DNA of 64,000 bases from Corallococcus coralloides DSM 2259 (GTDB taxonomy: Bacteria; Myxococcota; Myxococcia; Myxococcales; Myxococcaceae). A model generated the notes under the pieces. That model worked only from the letters and a program-made list of their open reading frames with translations. It was not told where the DNA came from and made no database searches. This document shows positions 26,497 to 35,422 of this stretch, one piece after another (the first letter of the stretch is position 1; each line of letters opens with the position of its first letter). The translations under genes were made by a program, and so were the position numbers. Location of the stretch: positions 5,704,001 to 5,768,000 of the forward strand of contig NC_017030.1 in the NCBI RefSeq assembly GCF_000255295.1, written 5' to 3'.

Positions 26497-28317
26497 CTAC
26501 CCGTGGGCCGCCGCGGCGCCCCCCGGCTCGCTGTAGAGCGCTTCGATGACGTCCGCGTACTTCTGCTCCACCACCTTGCGGCGCATCTTCATGCTGGGCG
26601 TGAGCTCCCCGCCGTCGATGGTGAACTCCCCCGGCAGCACGCGGAAGCGCTTGATGGTCTCGAAGCGCGACAGCTTCGGGTTCACGTCCCGCTCGAAGGC
26701 CTCCTGCAGGTGCTGCTGGAGCCGCGCGTCCTTCGCCAGCGTGGCCACGTCCTCCGGCCAGCCCTTCTCCCGCGCCAGCTTCCGCGCCCGGTCCGGCTCC
26801 AGCGTCACCAGCGCCACCAGGTAGTTGCGCCGGTCGCCCACCACCAGCACGTGCCCCACCGGGGACACGGCCTTGAGCAGCTCCTCGATATTGGCGGGGG
26901 ATGTCTTCTTGCCGCCGGAGGTGACGATGATCTCCTTCTTGCGCCCGGTGATGCGCAGGAAGCCCTCCGAATCCAGCTGCCCCACGTCACCCGAGTGCAG
27001 CCACCCGTCCGCCAGGAGCTCCTGCGTGGCCTCCGGGTTGCGGTGGTAGCCCAGGCACACGTTGCCGCCCTTCACGAGGATCTCCCCGTCCTCCGCGATG
27101 CGCACCTCCACGCCCAGCATGGGGCGGCCCACCGTGCCCATCCGGGCGCACTCGGCGGTGCTCACCGTGGCGGGGCCGGACACCTCCGTCATGCCCCAGA
27201 CCTCCAGGAGGACGACGTCGATGGAGGCGAAGAAGTCCAGCACGTCCCGGCCAATGGGCGCCGCCGAGGTGGCGAACAGCTTCGCCTTCTCCAGGCCGAT
27301 GCGCGTCTTCAACGGCTGGAACACCAGCCGCTGGGCCAGCGCGAACTTGGCCTCCATGAACGACGGGACGCGCTCCTGGCTCAGCACGCGCGTGTTGCGC
27401 TCCAGCGCGGTGGCGCGGGCCCACTCCACCAGCCGGCGCTTCAGGGGCGGCTGCGCGGCCAGGCCTTCTTCCGCCTTCGTCTTGAACTTCTCCCAGACGC
27501 GCGGCACCGCGAAGAAGATGGTGGGGCGCACCTCCGTGAGGTTCTTGCCCAGGGTATCCAGCGAGTCCGCGAAGTACACCTGCGTGCCCAGGCGCAGCGG
27601 GCTGTGCAGGGAGACGATCTGCTCCGCGATGTGCGACAGCGGCAGGTACGACACCAGCCGCTCGTCCTCCATGTCCCGGAAGCCCAGGGTGTCGCTCAGC
27701 TGCTTGGACGTCCAGGCGAGGTTCCGGTGGCTCAAGGCCACACCCTTGGGCTGACCGGTGGTCCCGGACGTGTAGATGAGCGTGGCCAGCCCATCCGGGT
27801 GGAGCGCGTGGACGCCGTCCCAGTACGGGGCCTCGTCCGCCTTCGCGCCGGAGGCCAGCACGTCCGCGTAGCGCAGCACGCCCTCGGGCAGCGGCGTGGG
27901 CGCGTCCACCACGATGAGGTGCTTGAGCGCGGGCAGCCGCTTCTGGACCTCCAGGCCGGTGGCCAGGTGCTTCGCGTTCTCCACCAGCAGGAAGCGCGCC
28001 TCGCAGTGGCCCAGGATGTAGACGAGCTGATCCACGCTGCTGGTGGTGTAGAGCCCCACCGGGATGCCGCCCAGGGCCATGGCCCCCAGGTCCGCGACGT
28101 GCCACGCCTCGCGGTTGAAGCTCAGGATGCCCAGCGGGTCGCCGTCCCGGAACCCCCGCGCGTGCAGCCCCAGGGCGAAGCGCTTGACGCGCTGGGCATA
28201 GTCGAACCACGAGGTGGGGACATAGGCGCCTCCATGGCGGGACCAGAGCGCCGGGCGGTGTTCCAGCCGCGCGGCCTGGTCATGGAGCGCATGCAGCATC
28301 GTCTTGGGCAGGTCCAT
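26497..28317 (-). CDS. Long-chain fatty acid--CoA ligase (AMP-forming)
   Basis: Activates long-chain fatty acids to acyl-CoA for beta-oxidation or lipid synthesis. 606 residues, the length of the FAA/bubblegum-type bacterial ligases. LIYTSGTTGQPKGVALSH is the AMP-binding P-loop, EVWGMTEVSG the A5 motif, GWLHSGDVGQ and GFLRITGRKKEIIVTSGG the hinge region, and TPSMKMRRK the C-terminal catalytic Lys region. Chain-length preference cannot be read from sequence. Myxobacteria encode many such ligases. It has no operon partner: convergent to gltA and divergent from the zinc-ribbon gene across 95 bases. Confidence 0.92.
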   Translation of the reverse strand: MDLPKTMLHALHDQAARLEHRPALWSRHGGAYVPTSWFDYAQRVKRFALGLHARGFRDGDPLGILSFNREAWHVADLGAMALGGIPVGLYTTSSVDQLVYILGHCEARFLLVENAKHLATGLEVQKRLPALKHLIVVDAPTPLPEGVLRYADVLASGAKADEAPYWDGVHALHPDGLATLIYTSGTTGQPKGVALSHRNLAWTSKQLSDTLGFRDMEDERLVSYLPLSHIAEQIVSLHSPLRLGTQVYFADSLDTLGKNLTEVRPTIFFAVPRVWEKFKTKAEEGLAAQPPLKRRLVEWARATALERNTRVLSQERVPSFMEAKFALAQRLVFQPLKTRIGLEKAKLFATSAAPIGRDVLDFFASIDVVLLEVWGMTEVSGPATVSTAECARMGTVGRPMLGVEVRIAEDGEILVKGGNVCLGYHRNPEATQELLADGWLHSGDVGQLDSEGFLRITGRKKEIIVTSGGKKTSPANIEELLKAVSPVGHVLVVGDRRNYLVALVTLEPDRARKLAREKGWPEDVATLAKDARLQQHLQEAFERDVNPKLSRFETIKRFRVLPGEFTIDGGELTPSMKMRRKVVEQKYADVIEALYSEPGGAAAAHG

Positions 28318-28372
28318 CTGGCGAAACGTAGTGGAAGCTCCCCGCCCGTTCCACGTCCCCCCGTCTCAGGCG

Positions 28373-28402
28373 TTGACAGCATGTTCACCGGCTTTGTATG
28401 CC
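28373..28402 (+). promoter_or_regulatory. Sigma70-like promoter directly in front of the zinc-ribbon gene
   Basis: A consensus TTGACA (28373-28378) is followed after 18 bases by TATGCC (28397-28402, partial -10 match). Transcription would begin about 3-5 bases before the ATG at 28413, so the mRNA would be essentially leaderless. This is inferred from spacing only. Confidence 0.45.
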
Positions 28403-28412
28403 GCGCCCGACC

Positions 28413-28769
28413 ATGAGCATCGACTTCACCTGCCAGAAGTGCGAGGCCAGCTTCGAGTTGGAAGCCCAGGACCTCATCGAGGGGACGGAAAAGATTGTCT
28501 GTCCCCACTGCGACGCGAAGGCGCCCGCCAACCTCTCCGAGGACTTCGTCGCCGCGCTCACGGAGATGCGCGCGCAGATCGCCACCCTGAGCAAGAAGTT
28601 CGCGGTGACGATGACGCTCGAAGCCGAGGAGCTCGAGGACGAGCTCGACGACGAGGACGAAGACGAGGAGGAGTCCGACGAGGACGAAGACCTCGACGAG
28701 GATGAGGACGACGAGGAGTCCGAGGACGACGAGGACTACGACGACGAGGAGACCGAGGACGACCGCTAG
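28413..28769 (+). CDS. Zinc-ribbon protein with long acidic tail
   Basis: 118 residues. The N-terminus is a small zinc ribbon with C7-x2-C10 and C30-x2-C33, like MJ0042-type or regulator-type ribbons. A helical segment (44-68) follows. Residues 70-118 are almost only Asp and Glu, a very unusual composition likely to be disordered and strongly negative. It could be a nucleic-acid mimic, a chaperone-like tail or a metal-binding region; the role is unknown. ATG 28413 is chosen because a consensus -35 element would place transcription start just before it; an ATG at 28398 adds five residues and falls inside the -10. Confidence 0.75.
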   Translation: MSIDFTCQKCEASFELEAQDLIEGTEKIVCPHCDAKAPANLSEDFVAALTEMRAQIATLSKKFAVTMTLEAEELEDELDDEDEDEEESDEDEDLDEDEDDEESEDDEDYDDEETEDDR

Positions 28770-28898
28770 TCGCCTCGCGCCCCTTCTTCCCGGCTGCCCG
28801 CCCGCCCTCCAACCGGGTGGGCCAGGGCCCGGGGGCCGCTCGCGACGGCGGAGGGGCGGTGCCCTCCCGGTGAAGGGAGAGGTGCGTAGCTTAGGGAT

Positions 28899-29693
28899 GT
28901 GAAAACGTCCAACCGCGCCAACTTCTTCGTCGCTCCGTTCACGGCCGTGGTGCTGGCGCTGGGGGGAGCGTTGTTCCTTCCCGCGTTCGGGATCCCCGGC
29001 GCCATCGCCGCCTCCGACAAGGCGGAAGGGAAAAAAGAGAAGCCCTGCGTCACCGAGAAGGGCAGCGACCCCAAGGCCTGTTCGGAGCTGGTGGAGCTGG
29101 AAGTGAAGGACGTGGTGCCCTTGATGGAGGCGCAGACGCACGCCGTCGTGCTGACCACCAAGGACGGGGAGACGGTGCTCCCCCTCTTCGTGGACGAGGG
29201 CGCGGCGGTCTCCATCGCCTTCCGCCTCGCGGAGCGTCCGCCCCCGCAGCCCCTGTCCCAGGACCTGCTGGACGACGTGGTGAACAAGCTGGGCGGCAAG
29301 GTCACGGAGGTCCGCATCGACGACCTGCGTGACAACGTCTACTCCGGCCGCGTCTTCCTCCAGCAGGGCAAGAAGGAGCTGGCGCTGGACGCGCGGCCTT
29401 CGGACTCCATCGCCATGGCCATGCACAGCCAGGCCCGCATCCGCGTGACGCGCAAGGTGCTGACCCTGGCGGGCATCACCCGCGCGGAGATTGAAGCCCT
29501 CCAGAAGCAGCAGGACCTGGGCGTGGGCGGCAGCGGCGGCCTGGGTGAGGAGGACATGGGGCCCCTGCCTCCGCCGCCTCCCATGGGCCCCAGCGCTGGC
29601 CACCCGAAGCCTCCCTCGGAGGACATCGGCATGGACCACGCCACGACGCCGCTGATGGAGCCCATGGGCAAGGGCCAGGAGATCGACCTCTAG
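28899..29693 (+). CDS. Exported DUF151 (bifunctional nuclease family) protein
   Basis: 264 residues. The N-terminal 35 residues are hydrophobic with a basic start and look like a signal peptide or membrane anchor. Residues about 65-185 are a DUF151/bifunctional-nuclease domain (VVLTTKDGETVLPLFVDEGAA, SRVFL-like GRVFLQQG, and LDARPSDSIAMAM). The C-terminal 75 residues are Pro/Gly/Met-rich linker. The plant prototype has RNase and DNase activity, but most bacterial members are untested, so nuclease activity is only a family inference. GTG 28899 is the start, with a weak ribosome site. A perfect terminator follows. Its export in this lineage is noteworthy. Confidence 0.82.
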   Translation: MKTSNRANFFVAPFTAVVLALGGALFLPAFGIPGAIAASDKAEGKKEKPCVTEKGSDPKACSELVELEVKDVVPLMEAQTHAVVLTTKDGETVLPLFVDEGAAVSIAFRLAERPPPQPLSQDLLDDVVNKLGGKVTEVRIDDLRDNVYSGRVFLQQGKKELALDARPSDSIAMAMHSQARIRVTRKVLTLAGITRAEIEALQKQQDLGVGGSGGLGEEDMGPLPPPPPMGPSAGHPKPPSEDIGMDHATTPLMEPMGKGQEIDL

Positions 29694-29724
29694 CCGTCCG
29701 CGAACAGGCCCGCCCTGGAACGAT

Positions 29725-29764
29725 GAAAGCCCGGCCCCCCCTCCCAGGGTAGCCGGGCTTTCTT
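29725..29764 (+). terminator. Rho-independent terminator after the DUF151 gene
   Basis: GAAAGCCCGGC (29725-29735) pairs perfectly with GCCGGGCTTTC (29752-29762), an 11-base stem ending in TTTCTT, 31 bases past the stop. Confidence 0.9.
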
Positions 29765-29904
29765 CGTCTCAAGCGTCTGAGAGCCACGAATGGCGTGCGC
29801 CGGCTCGCGGTAACTTTCCGCCCAGCGCGTGAGGCGAAGAGTTAGTCCTTCGGGCGCAAGCCTGTCAAGACGCCCACCCCGTTGGGGCTAGGATGGGCGG
29901 CTCT

Positions 29905-31305
29905 ATGCGCAAGGCGAAGATCATCTGCACGCTGGGTCCGGCTTCGGACTCCAAGGAAGTCATCGAGGGACTGGTGAAGGCGGGCATGAACGTGGCCCGG
30001 CTCAACTTCTCTCACGGGACGCACGACGAGCACCGCCAGCGCGTCCAGCGCATCCGCGCGGCGTCGAAGAAGCTGGGCGTGCCGGTGGCCATCCTCCAGG
30101 ACGTGCAGGGCCCCAAGGTGCGCCTGGGGCGCTTCGAGGGTGGCCAGCTGATGGTGACGGCCGGTGACACGGTGACGGTGACGACGCGCGCGGTGCAGGG
30201 CCAGGGGAAGATCATCCCCACCCCGGTGCGCACGCTGCCCCGGGACGTGGAGAAGGGCCACGAGGTGCTCCTGGACGACGGCAGGGTGCGCCTGCGCGTG
30301 CTGAAGGTGAGCGGCCAGGATGTGTCCTGCCGCGTGGAGGTGGGAGGGCTCCTCAAGGACCACAAGGGGCTCAACCTGCCCGGCACGGCCATGTCGGTGC
30401 CCACGCTGACGGAGAAGGACAAGGTGGACCTGGCGTTCGGCCAGGAGGTGGGCGTGGACTACGTGGCGCTGTCCTTCGTGCGCTCCGCCCAGGACGTGCG
30501 CCAGGCGCGGGCGCTGGTGGCGAAGGGCAAGACGCCCATCATCTCCAAGATTGAAAAGCCCCAGGCGGTGGAGAACCTGGACGCCATCGCCAGGGAGTCG
30601 GACGGGGTGATGGTGGCCCGCGGCGATCTGGGCGTGGAGATGCCGCTGGAGCAGCTGCCCGCCATCCAGAAGCGCGCCGTGCGCGAGGTCAACCGCCTGG
30701 GCGGCATCGTCATCGTCGCCACGGAGATGCTGGAGAGCATGGTGCTCAACGCCCGGCCCACGCGCGCGGAGGTGTCGGACGTGGCCAACGCCATCCTCGA
30801 CGGCGCGGACGCGGTGATGCTCTCCGGCGAGACGGCCGCGGGCCGCTACCCCGTGGACGCGGTGGCCACCATGGCGCGCATCGTGGAGGAGACGGAGCGC
30901 ACCGGCCTCATCACCCTGCCCCACTCCCCCTTCGAGCGCTCCGAGGACCTGGGCACCGGCGTCGCCGCGGCGGCGGTGGCCGCGTCCCGGCAGCTCAACA
31001 TCGGGACCATCATCGCGTACACGGAGAGCGGCCACTCCGCGCGGCTCATCTCCGAGTTCCGCCCCGGCGCGCGCATCCTCGGCCTGACGCCCAACGCGGA
31101 CACGGTGAACCGGATGGCGCTGTACTGGGGCGTGACGGGCCACCTGGTGAAGCGCGTCAGCAGCACGGAGGCCATGCTCAAGCAGGTGCGCCGGCTCTGT
31201 CAGGAGCTGCGCTTCTGCGAACCCGGCGCACCCTTCATCCTGGTGGCCGGCGTGCCGCTCAACGTGCCGGGCAACACCAACATGATGAGCATCCACCGCA
31301 TCTGA
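29905..31305 (+). CDS. pyk: Pyruvate kinase
   Basis: Transfers phosphate from PEP to ADP in glycolysis. 466 residues. KAKIICTLGPAS opens the barrel, MNVARLNFSHG and QDVQGPKVRLG hold substrate residues, ISKIEKPQAVENLD carries the catalytic Lys, MVARGDLGVEMP the Mg/K site, and ATEMLESMVLNARPTRAE the signature helix. The C-terminal allosteric domain is present but ends soon after the effector loop (GVPLNVPG). Start 29905 fits the family; ATG 29893 would add four residues. It is monocistronic, with a hairpin over the stop. Confidence 0.95.
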   Translation: MRKAKIICTLGPASDSKEVIEGLVKAGMNVARLNFSHGTHDEHRQRVQRIRAASKKLGVPVAILQDVQGPKVRLGRFEGGQLMVTAGDTVTVTTRAVQGQGKIIPTPVRTLPRDVEKGHEVLLDDGRVRLRVLKVSGQDVSCRVEVGGLLKDHKGLNLPGTAMSVPTLTEKDKVDLAFGQEVGVDYVALSFVRSAQDVRQARALVAKGKTPIISKIEKPQAVENLDAIARESDGVMVARGDLGVEMPLEQLPAIQKRAVREVNRLGGIVIVATEMLESMVLNARPTRAEVSDVANAILDGADAVMLSGETAAGRYPVDAVATMARIVEETERTGLITLPHSPFERSEDLGTGVAAAAVAASRQLNIGTIIAYTESGHSARLISEFRPGARILGLTPNADTVNRMALYWGVTGHLVKRVSSTEAMLKQVRRLCQELRFCEPGAPFILVAGVPLNVPGNTNMMSIHRI

Positions 31306-31323
31306 AGAGCCGCATGCGGTGGA
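31292..31323. terminator. Hairpin spanning the pyk stop codon
   Basis: TCCACCGCAT (31292-31301) pairs perfectly with ATGCGGTGGA (31314-31323) over a 12-base loop that contains the TGA. It lies between convergent genes and may terminate or stabilise both mRNAs. There is no T-run. Confidence 0.5.
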
Positions 31324-31341
31324 GGCTTACGGGCAGAAGGC

Positions 31342-32007
31342 CTACAGGACCTTCTGCTCGAAGTCGTAGAGCTTCTCCACGGACAGCTGGCGATAGCGCT
31401 CCACGTTGAGGGCCCGGCGGGCGCACTCCCACACCAGGTCCTTGGCGGGGCGCTCCGGCTCCTTCTTCTTGCGGCGCTTCACCTCGGCCTTGATGGCCTT
31501 GAGGGCCATCGCCGGGTGGTAGCAGAAGGCGGAGGAGAACAGCAGGTGCCCGCCGAAGGGCACCAGCCGCGCCTCCAGCACGTCGCCCGTGGTCAGACCG
31601 GCGATCTGCCGGCGCTCCGTCACGTCGAAGTCCTTGCCGGAGAAGAGCTCGCGCAGGCGCACCATGCCCTTGCCCAGCTTGCGCACCTCGAAGAGGCCGT
31701 GGACCGTCTCCGTGAAGCTGCGGAAGGCGTTGGCCTCCTCCGGCGGCGCGGACTGCAGGCGCTGCTCGTACAGCTCCGCGGCCGGCGTCTTGCCCGTGAG
31801 CGGCGAGACGCGGTCGTAGAGGTAGTAGTCCAGGAACGACGCCATCCGCAGCTCGAAGAGCTTGTCGTCCTCGAAGACTTCACCGGTGAGGCGGAAGTAC
31901 TCCGCCTTGGCTTCCAGGAGGTCCGGCTTGCGCGCCTCCGAGCTGCCGAAGGCGATGAGCTGGTCCAGGTACGGCTGGTACGACAACGGGGTCAGCGCGG
32001 TGTCCAT
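31342..32007 (-). CDS. Uncharacterised protein in the pyrimidine operon
   Basis: A 221-residue cytoplasmic protein without recognised domain. It is highly charged and helical. An acidic N-half (EVFEDDKLFELRMASFLDYYLYD) precedes a possible beta-rich middle (DVLEARLVPFGGHLLFSS), and a very basic helix (EVKRRKKKEPERP) follows near residue 180. It starts 20 bases after the carA stop on the same strand and is the last gene of the pyrB-pyrC-carA run, so it is probably cotranscribed. The basic stretch may bind nucleic acid. No link with pyrimidine metabolism can be read from sequence. Confidence 0.75.
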   Translation of the reverse strand: MDTALTPLSYQPYLDQLIAFGSSEARKPDLLEAKAEYFRLTGEVFEDDKLFELRMASFLDYYLYDRVSPLTGKTPAAELYEQRLQSAPPEEANAFRSFTETVHGLFEVRKLGKGMVRLRELFSGKDFDVTERRQIAGLTTGDVLEARLVPFGGHLLFSSAFCYHPAMALKAIKAEVKRRKKKEPERPAKDLVWECARRALNVERYRQLSVEKLYDFEQKVL

Positions 32008-32027
32008 GGCCGTTGCGAGCTTTCTTC

Positions 32028-33155
32028 CTACGAACCCGCCATCAGCGTCGCGAAGCGGCTGAACAGGTAGCGCGCGTCGTGAGGGCCGGGCGAAGCCTCG
32101 GGGTGGTACTGCACGCTGAAGGCCCGCGCGTCCGGAACGGCCAGGCCCTCCACCGTGCCGTCATTCAGGTTGATGTGCGTGACGACGGCCTTGCCCTTGA
32201 GGCTGGCGTCATCCACCGCGAAGCCGTGGTTCTGCGCGGTGATCTCCACCTTGCCCGTGGTGAGGTCCTTCACGGGCTGGTTGCCGCCGCGGTGGCCGAA
32301 CTTCATCTTGTACGTCCGGCCGCCCAGGGCCAGCGCCATGATCTGGTGCCCCAGGCAGATGCCGAACACCGGCACCTTGCCCAGCAGCGCCGCCACCGTG
32401 CGGTCCGCGCCCTTCACCGCGGCCGGGTCGCCGGGGCCGTTGGCCAGGAAGACGCCGTGCGGCTTCTTCGCCAGCACCTGCTCCGCCGTGAAGTGCGACG
32501 GCACCACCGTCACGCGGCAGCCCACGTCCACCAGGTACTGGAGCATGGAGCGCTTGAGGCCGTAGTCGTACGCGATGACGTCGTACTTCAGCTCCGGCTC
32601 CGGGCGCTTGTCACCGGGGGCCAGGAACACGTCCGGCGACGGCGTGGTGAAGACGTAGGGCTCCTTGCAGGACACGCCCGTGGCCAGGTCCAGGCCCTCC
32701 ATGCCCACGGCGGTGCGCGCGCGCTCGGACAGGGCGGCGGCGGACACGTTCTCCGTGGAGATGATGCCCGTCTGCGCGCCGTGCGTGCGCAGGTGGCGCA
32801 CCAGCCGGCGGGTGTCCACGCCCTCGATGCCCACGCGGCCGTGGCGCGCGAGGTACGCGTCCAGCGTCTCCTGCGAGCGCCAGTTGGAGGGCGTCTTCGT
32901 CAGCGAGCGCACCACCATGCCCACCGCGTGCGGCAGCCCCGCCTCTTCATCCGTCGCGTTCGCCCCGATGTTGCCCATCTCCGGGTACGCCATCGTGACG
33001 ATCTGCCCCACGTACGAGGGATCCGTGAGGATCTCCTGGTAGCCGTACATGGACGTGTTGAAAACCACCTCGCCCACCGTCTCGCCGGAAGCGCCAAAGG
33101 CGCGACCCTCGAACGTGGTGCCATCCGCCAGTGCGAGCACCGCCCGCTTCGTCAT
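32028..33155 (-). CDS. carA: Carbamoyl-phosphate synthase, small (glutaminase) subunit
   Basis: Supplies ammonia from glutamine for carbamoyl phosphate, shared by pyrimidine and arginine synthesis. 375 residues. The N-domain ([17 protein letters not shown]) is the CarB-contact domain. The class I amidotransferase domain has nucleophile Cys in [16 protein letters not shown], and the catalytic His-Glu in [10 protein letters not shown]. The start shares a base with the pyrC stop (TGATG). The large subunit carB is not in the window, so it must be encoded elsewhere. Confidence 0.96.
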   Translation of the reverse strand: MTKRAVLALADGTTFEGRAFGASGETVGEVVFNTSMYGYQEILTDPSYVGQIVTMAYPEMGNIGANATDEEAGLPHAVGMVVRSLTKTPSNWRSQETLDAYLARHGRVGIEGVDTRRLVRHLRTHGAQTGIISTENVSAAALSERARTAVGMEGLDLATGVSCKEPYVFTTPSPDVFLAPGDKRPEPELKYDVIAYDYGLKRSMLQYLVDVGCRVTVVPSHFTAEQVLAKKPHGVFLANGPGDPAAVKGADRTVAALLGKVPVFGICLGHQIMALALGGRTYKMKFGHRGGNQPVKDLTTGKVEITAQNHGFAVDDASLKGKAVVTHINLNDGTVEGLAVPDARAFSVQYHPEASPGPHDARYLFSRFATLMAGS

Positions 33156-34456
33156 CACCGCGACTCCTTGAGCTGACCGTCCTCGAACACACACCGGCCG
33201 CCCACCCACGTCTGCGTCACGCGGCCCTTCAGCGTGCGCCCGTGGAAGGGCGTGTTGCGACTGCGGGAATAGAACCGGTGGGCATCCACCGTCCACTCCT
33301 CAGAAGGGGACAAAAGAGTGATGTCCGCCGGGGCACCAGGCGCCAGGTGACCGCCCGGCAGGCCGAATACCCTCGCCGGCCCGTCCGACAGCAGCTCCAC
33401 CGCCCGGCGCGGGGTGAGCACGCCCTCGTGCACCAGCGCCAGCGTGAGCCCCAGGGCCGTCTCCAGCCCGACGATGCCGTTGATGCCCTTCTCGAACTCC
33501 ACCAGCTTGTCGGACACGCCGTGCGGCGCGTGGTCCGTGGCGATGGCGTCCACCGTGCCATCCACCAGCGCCTCGCGCAGCGCCTTCACGTCCACGTCGC
33601 CGCGCAGGGGCGGCGCCATCTTCGCGTGGGTGTCGTAGTCCCCCACCGCCCGGTCATCCAGGGTGAAGTGATGCGGCGCCACCTCGCAGGTGACGCGCAG
33701 GCCGCGCTGCTTGGCCTCGCGGATGAGCCGCACGCTGCCCTCGCAGGACACGTGCGCCACGTGCAGCCGCCCCTTCGTCTCCTCCAGGAGCACCAGGTCG
33801 CGCGCGACCATGGCCACCTCCGCGGAGGACGGAATGCCGCGCAGGCCCAGCCGCGTGGACGTGGCGCCCTCGTGCATGGCGCCGCCGGCGGACAGGGTGA
33901 GGTCCTCCTCGTGCACCATCACCGGTACGTCGAACTGGGTGGCGTACTGGAGCACGCGGCGCATCAGGCCCGCGTTCATCACCGGGCGGCCGTCGTCGGT
34001 GAGGGCCACGCAGCCGGCGCCAATCAGCTCGCCTGCTTCCGACAGCTCCTCGCCCTTGAGCCCCTTGGTGATGGCGCCCGCCGGGTACACGTGGCACAGG
34101 CCCGCGTCCCGAGCGCGCGACAGCACCAGCTCCGTGACGAGCGCGCTGTCGTTCACCACCTTGGTGTTGGGCATGGCGACCACGCCGGTGAAGCCGCCCG
34201 CCACCGCCGCGCGGCAGCCGGTGAGGACCGTCTCCTTGCCCTCTTCTCCCGGCTCGCGCAGGTGCACGTGCAGGTCGATGAAGCCCGGCACCAGCCACTT
34301 GTCCGTGGCGTCCACCACCCGCGCGTCCTTCGGTGCGGGCAGCGGGGCCTCCGACACCTGGGCCACCCGGCCGTCCGTCACGAGCACGTCGCGAACACCG
34401 TCCACGCCATTGCGCGGGTCGATGACGCGCGCCCGCTGGAAGAGCACTGGGGTCAT
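33155..34456 (-). CDS. pyrC: Dihydroorotase, class I
   Basis: Cyclises carbamoyl-aspartate to dihydroorotate. 433 residues, the long class I type. [15 protein letters not shown] carries the first metal histidines, TDDGRP and VAHVS middle ligands, [11 protein letters not shown] and ATDHAPH the catalytic Asp region. All zinc ligands are intact, so this is an active enzyme rather than the inactive PyrC-like partner found beside some PyrB proteins. It overlaps pyrB by four bases and carA by one. Confidence 0.95.
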   Translation of the reverse strand: MTPVLFQRARVIDPRNGVDGVRDVLVTDGRVAQVSEAPLPAPKDARVVDATDKWLVPGFIDLHVHLREPGEEGKETVLTGCRAAVAGGFTGVVAMPNTKVVNDSALVTELVLSRARDAGLCHVYPAGAITKGLKGEELSEAGELIGAGCVALTDDGRPVMNAGLMRRVLQYATQFDVPVMVHEEDLTLSAGGAMHEGATSTRLGLRGIPSSAEVAMVARDLVLLEETKGRLHVAHVSCEGSVRLIREAKQRGLRVTCEVAPHHFTLDDRAVGDYDTHAKMAPPLRGDVDVKALREALVDGTVDAIATDHAPHGVSDKLVEFEKGINGIVGLETALGLTLALVHEGVLTPRRAVELLSDGPARVFGLPGGHLAPGAPADITLLSPSEEWTVDAHRFYSRSRNTPFHGRTLKGRVTQTWVGGRCVFEDGQLKESR

Positions 34457-35346
34457 GATGCGCACGCCTCCAGGATGGCCCGGCGCACCGCGACGCCGTT
34501 GGCCACCTGCTCCAGGATGACGCTGCGAGGCCCGTCCGCCACCACCGGCGACAACTCCACGCCGCGGTTGATGGGGCCCGGGTGCAGCACGAGGGCGTCC
34601 GGCTTCATCCGCTCCGCGCGGGCGGGCGTGATACCGAACAGCCGCGAGTACTCCCGCTGGGACGGCAGGAAGGCTTCCGACATGCGCTCCGTCTGCAGCC
34701 TCAGGCACATCACCGCGTCTGCTTGCGGCAGCACGGCGTCGAGCTGGTGCGTCACCTCTCCGCCCATCTCCTCCAGCCCTGGCGGCAGGAGGGTGGGCGG
34801 TCCGCAGAGCACGACCCGGGCCCCCAGCGCCTTCAGGCACAAGAGATTGGAGCGCGCCACGCGGCTGTGCAGCACGTCGCCGACGATGAGCACCGTGCGC
34901 CCGTCCAGGCGGCCCCAGCGCTGGCGCAGGGTGAAGGCGTCCAGCAGGGCCTGGGACGGGTGCTCATGCGCGCCGTCGCCCGCGTTCACCACCGCGCACT
35001 TCACGTGCCGGGCCACGAGCCCCGGCGCGCCGGAGGAGCGGTGACGGATGACGATGACCGCCGGCCCCATGGCTTCGATGTTGCGGGCGGTGTCCAGGAG
35101 CGTCTCCCCCTTGGACACGGAGGAGCCCGCGTAGCTCCAGTTGAGGACGTCCGCGCCCAGCTTCCGCGCGGCCACCTCGAAGGAGGAGCGCGTCCGGGTG
35201 GAGTCCTCGAAGAAGAGGTTCGCCACGACGCGGCCCCGCAGTACGTGCGAGGCATCCGGTCCGCCGGGCAGGTGTGCCTGGGCGCGGTCGAGCAGCGCTT
35301 CCAGCTCGTCCCGCCGCCAGCCTGCGATTCCGAGAAGATGTCTCAT
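34453..35346 (-). CDS. pyrB: Aspartate carbamoyltransferase, catalytic subunit
   Basis: Condenses carbamoyl phosphate with aspartate, the committed step of pyrimidine synthesis. 297 residues. EDSTRTRSSFE binds carbamoyl phosphate, SVSKGETLLDT the 80s loop, HPSQALLDAFT the HPxQ motif, and LHPGPINRG the aspartate site. No pyrI regulatory gene is adjacent, so allosteric control by a regulatory chain is not expected from this locus. ATG 35346 fits the family start; upstream in-frame codons lack homology. First gene of the operon; no pyrR-type leader was recognised. Confidence 0.95.
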   Translation of the reverse strand: MRHLLGIAGWRRDELEALLDRAQAHLPGGPDASHVLRGRVVANLFFEDSTRTRSSFEVAARKLGADVLNWSYAGSSVSKGETLLDTARNIEAMGPAVIVIRHRSSGAPGLVARHVKCAVVNAGDGAHEHPSQALLDAFTLRQRWGRLDGRTVLIVGDVLHSRVARSNLLCLKALGARVVLCGPPTLLPPGLEEMGGEVTHQLDAVLPQADAVMCLRLQTERMSEAFLPSQREYSRLFGITPARAERMKPDALVLHPGPINRGVELSPVVADGPRSVILEQVANGVAVRRAILEACAS

Positions 35347-35422
35347 GGGCCGGGGCCGCCGCGTACCGCGCGCCGCACGTTGCGTCAAGCACGGCGCGTG
35401 GTGGCCGTCCGGCCAGCGTCCG

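Noticed and set aside
28616-28769. GAC/GAG-rich DNA repeat as a mobile or CRISPR-like repeat
   Set aside because: It is the coding trace of an Asp/Glu-rich tail with irregular units, not a DNA repeat with spacers.
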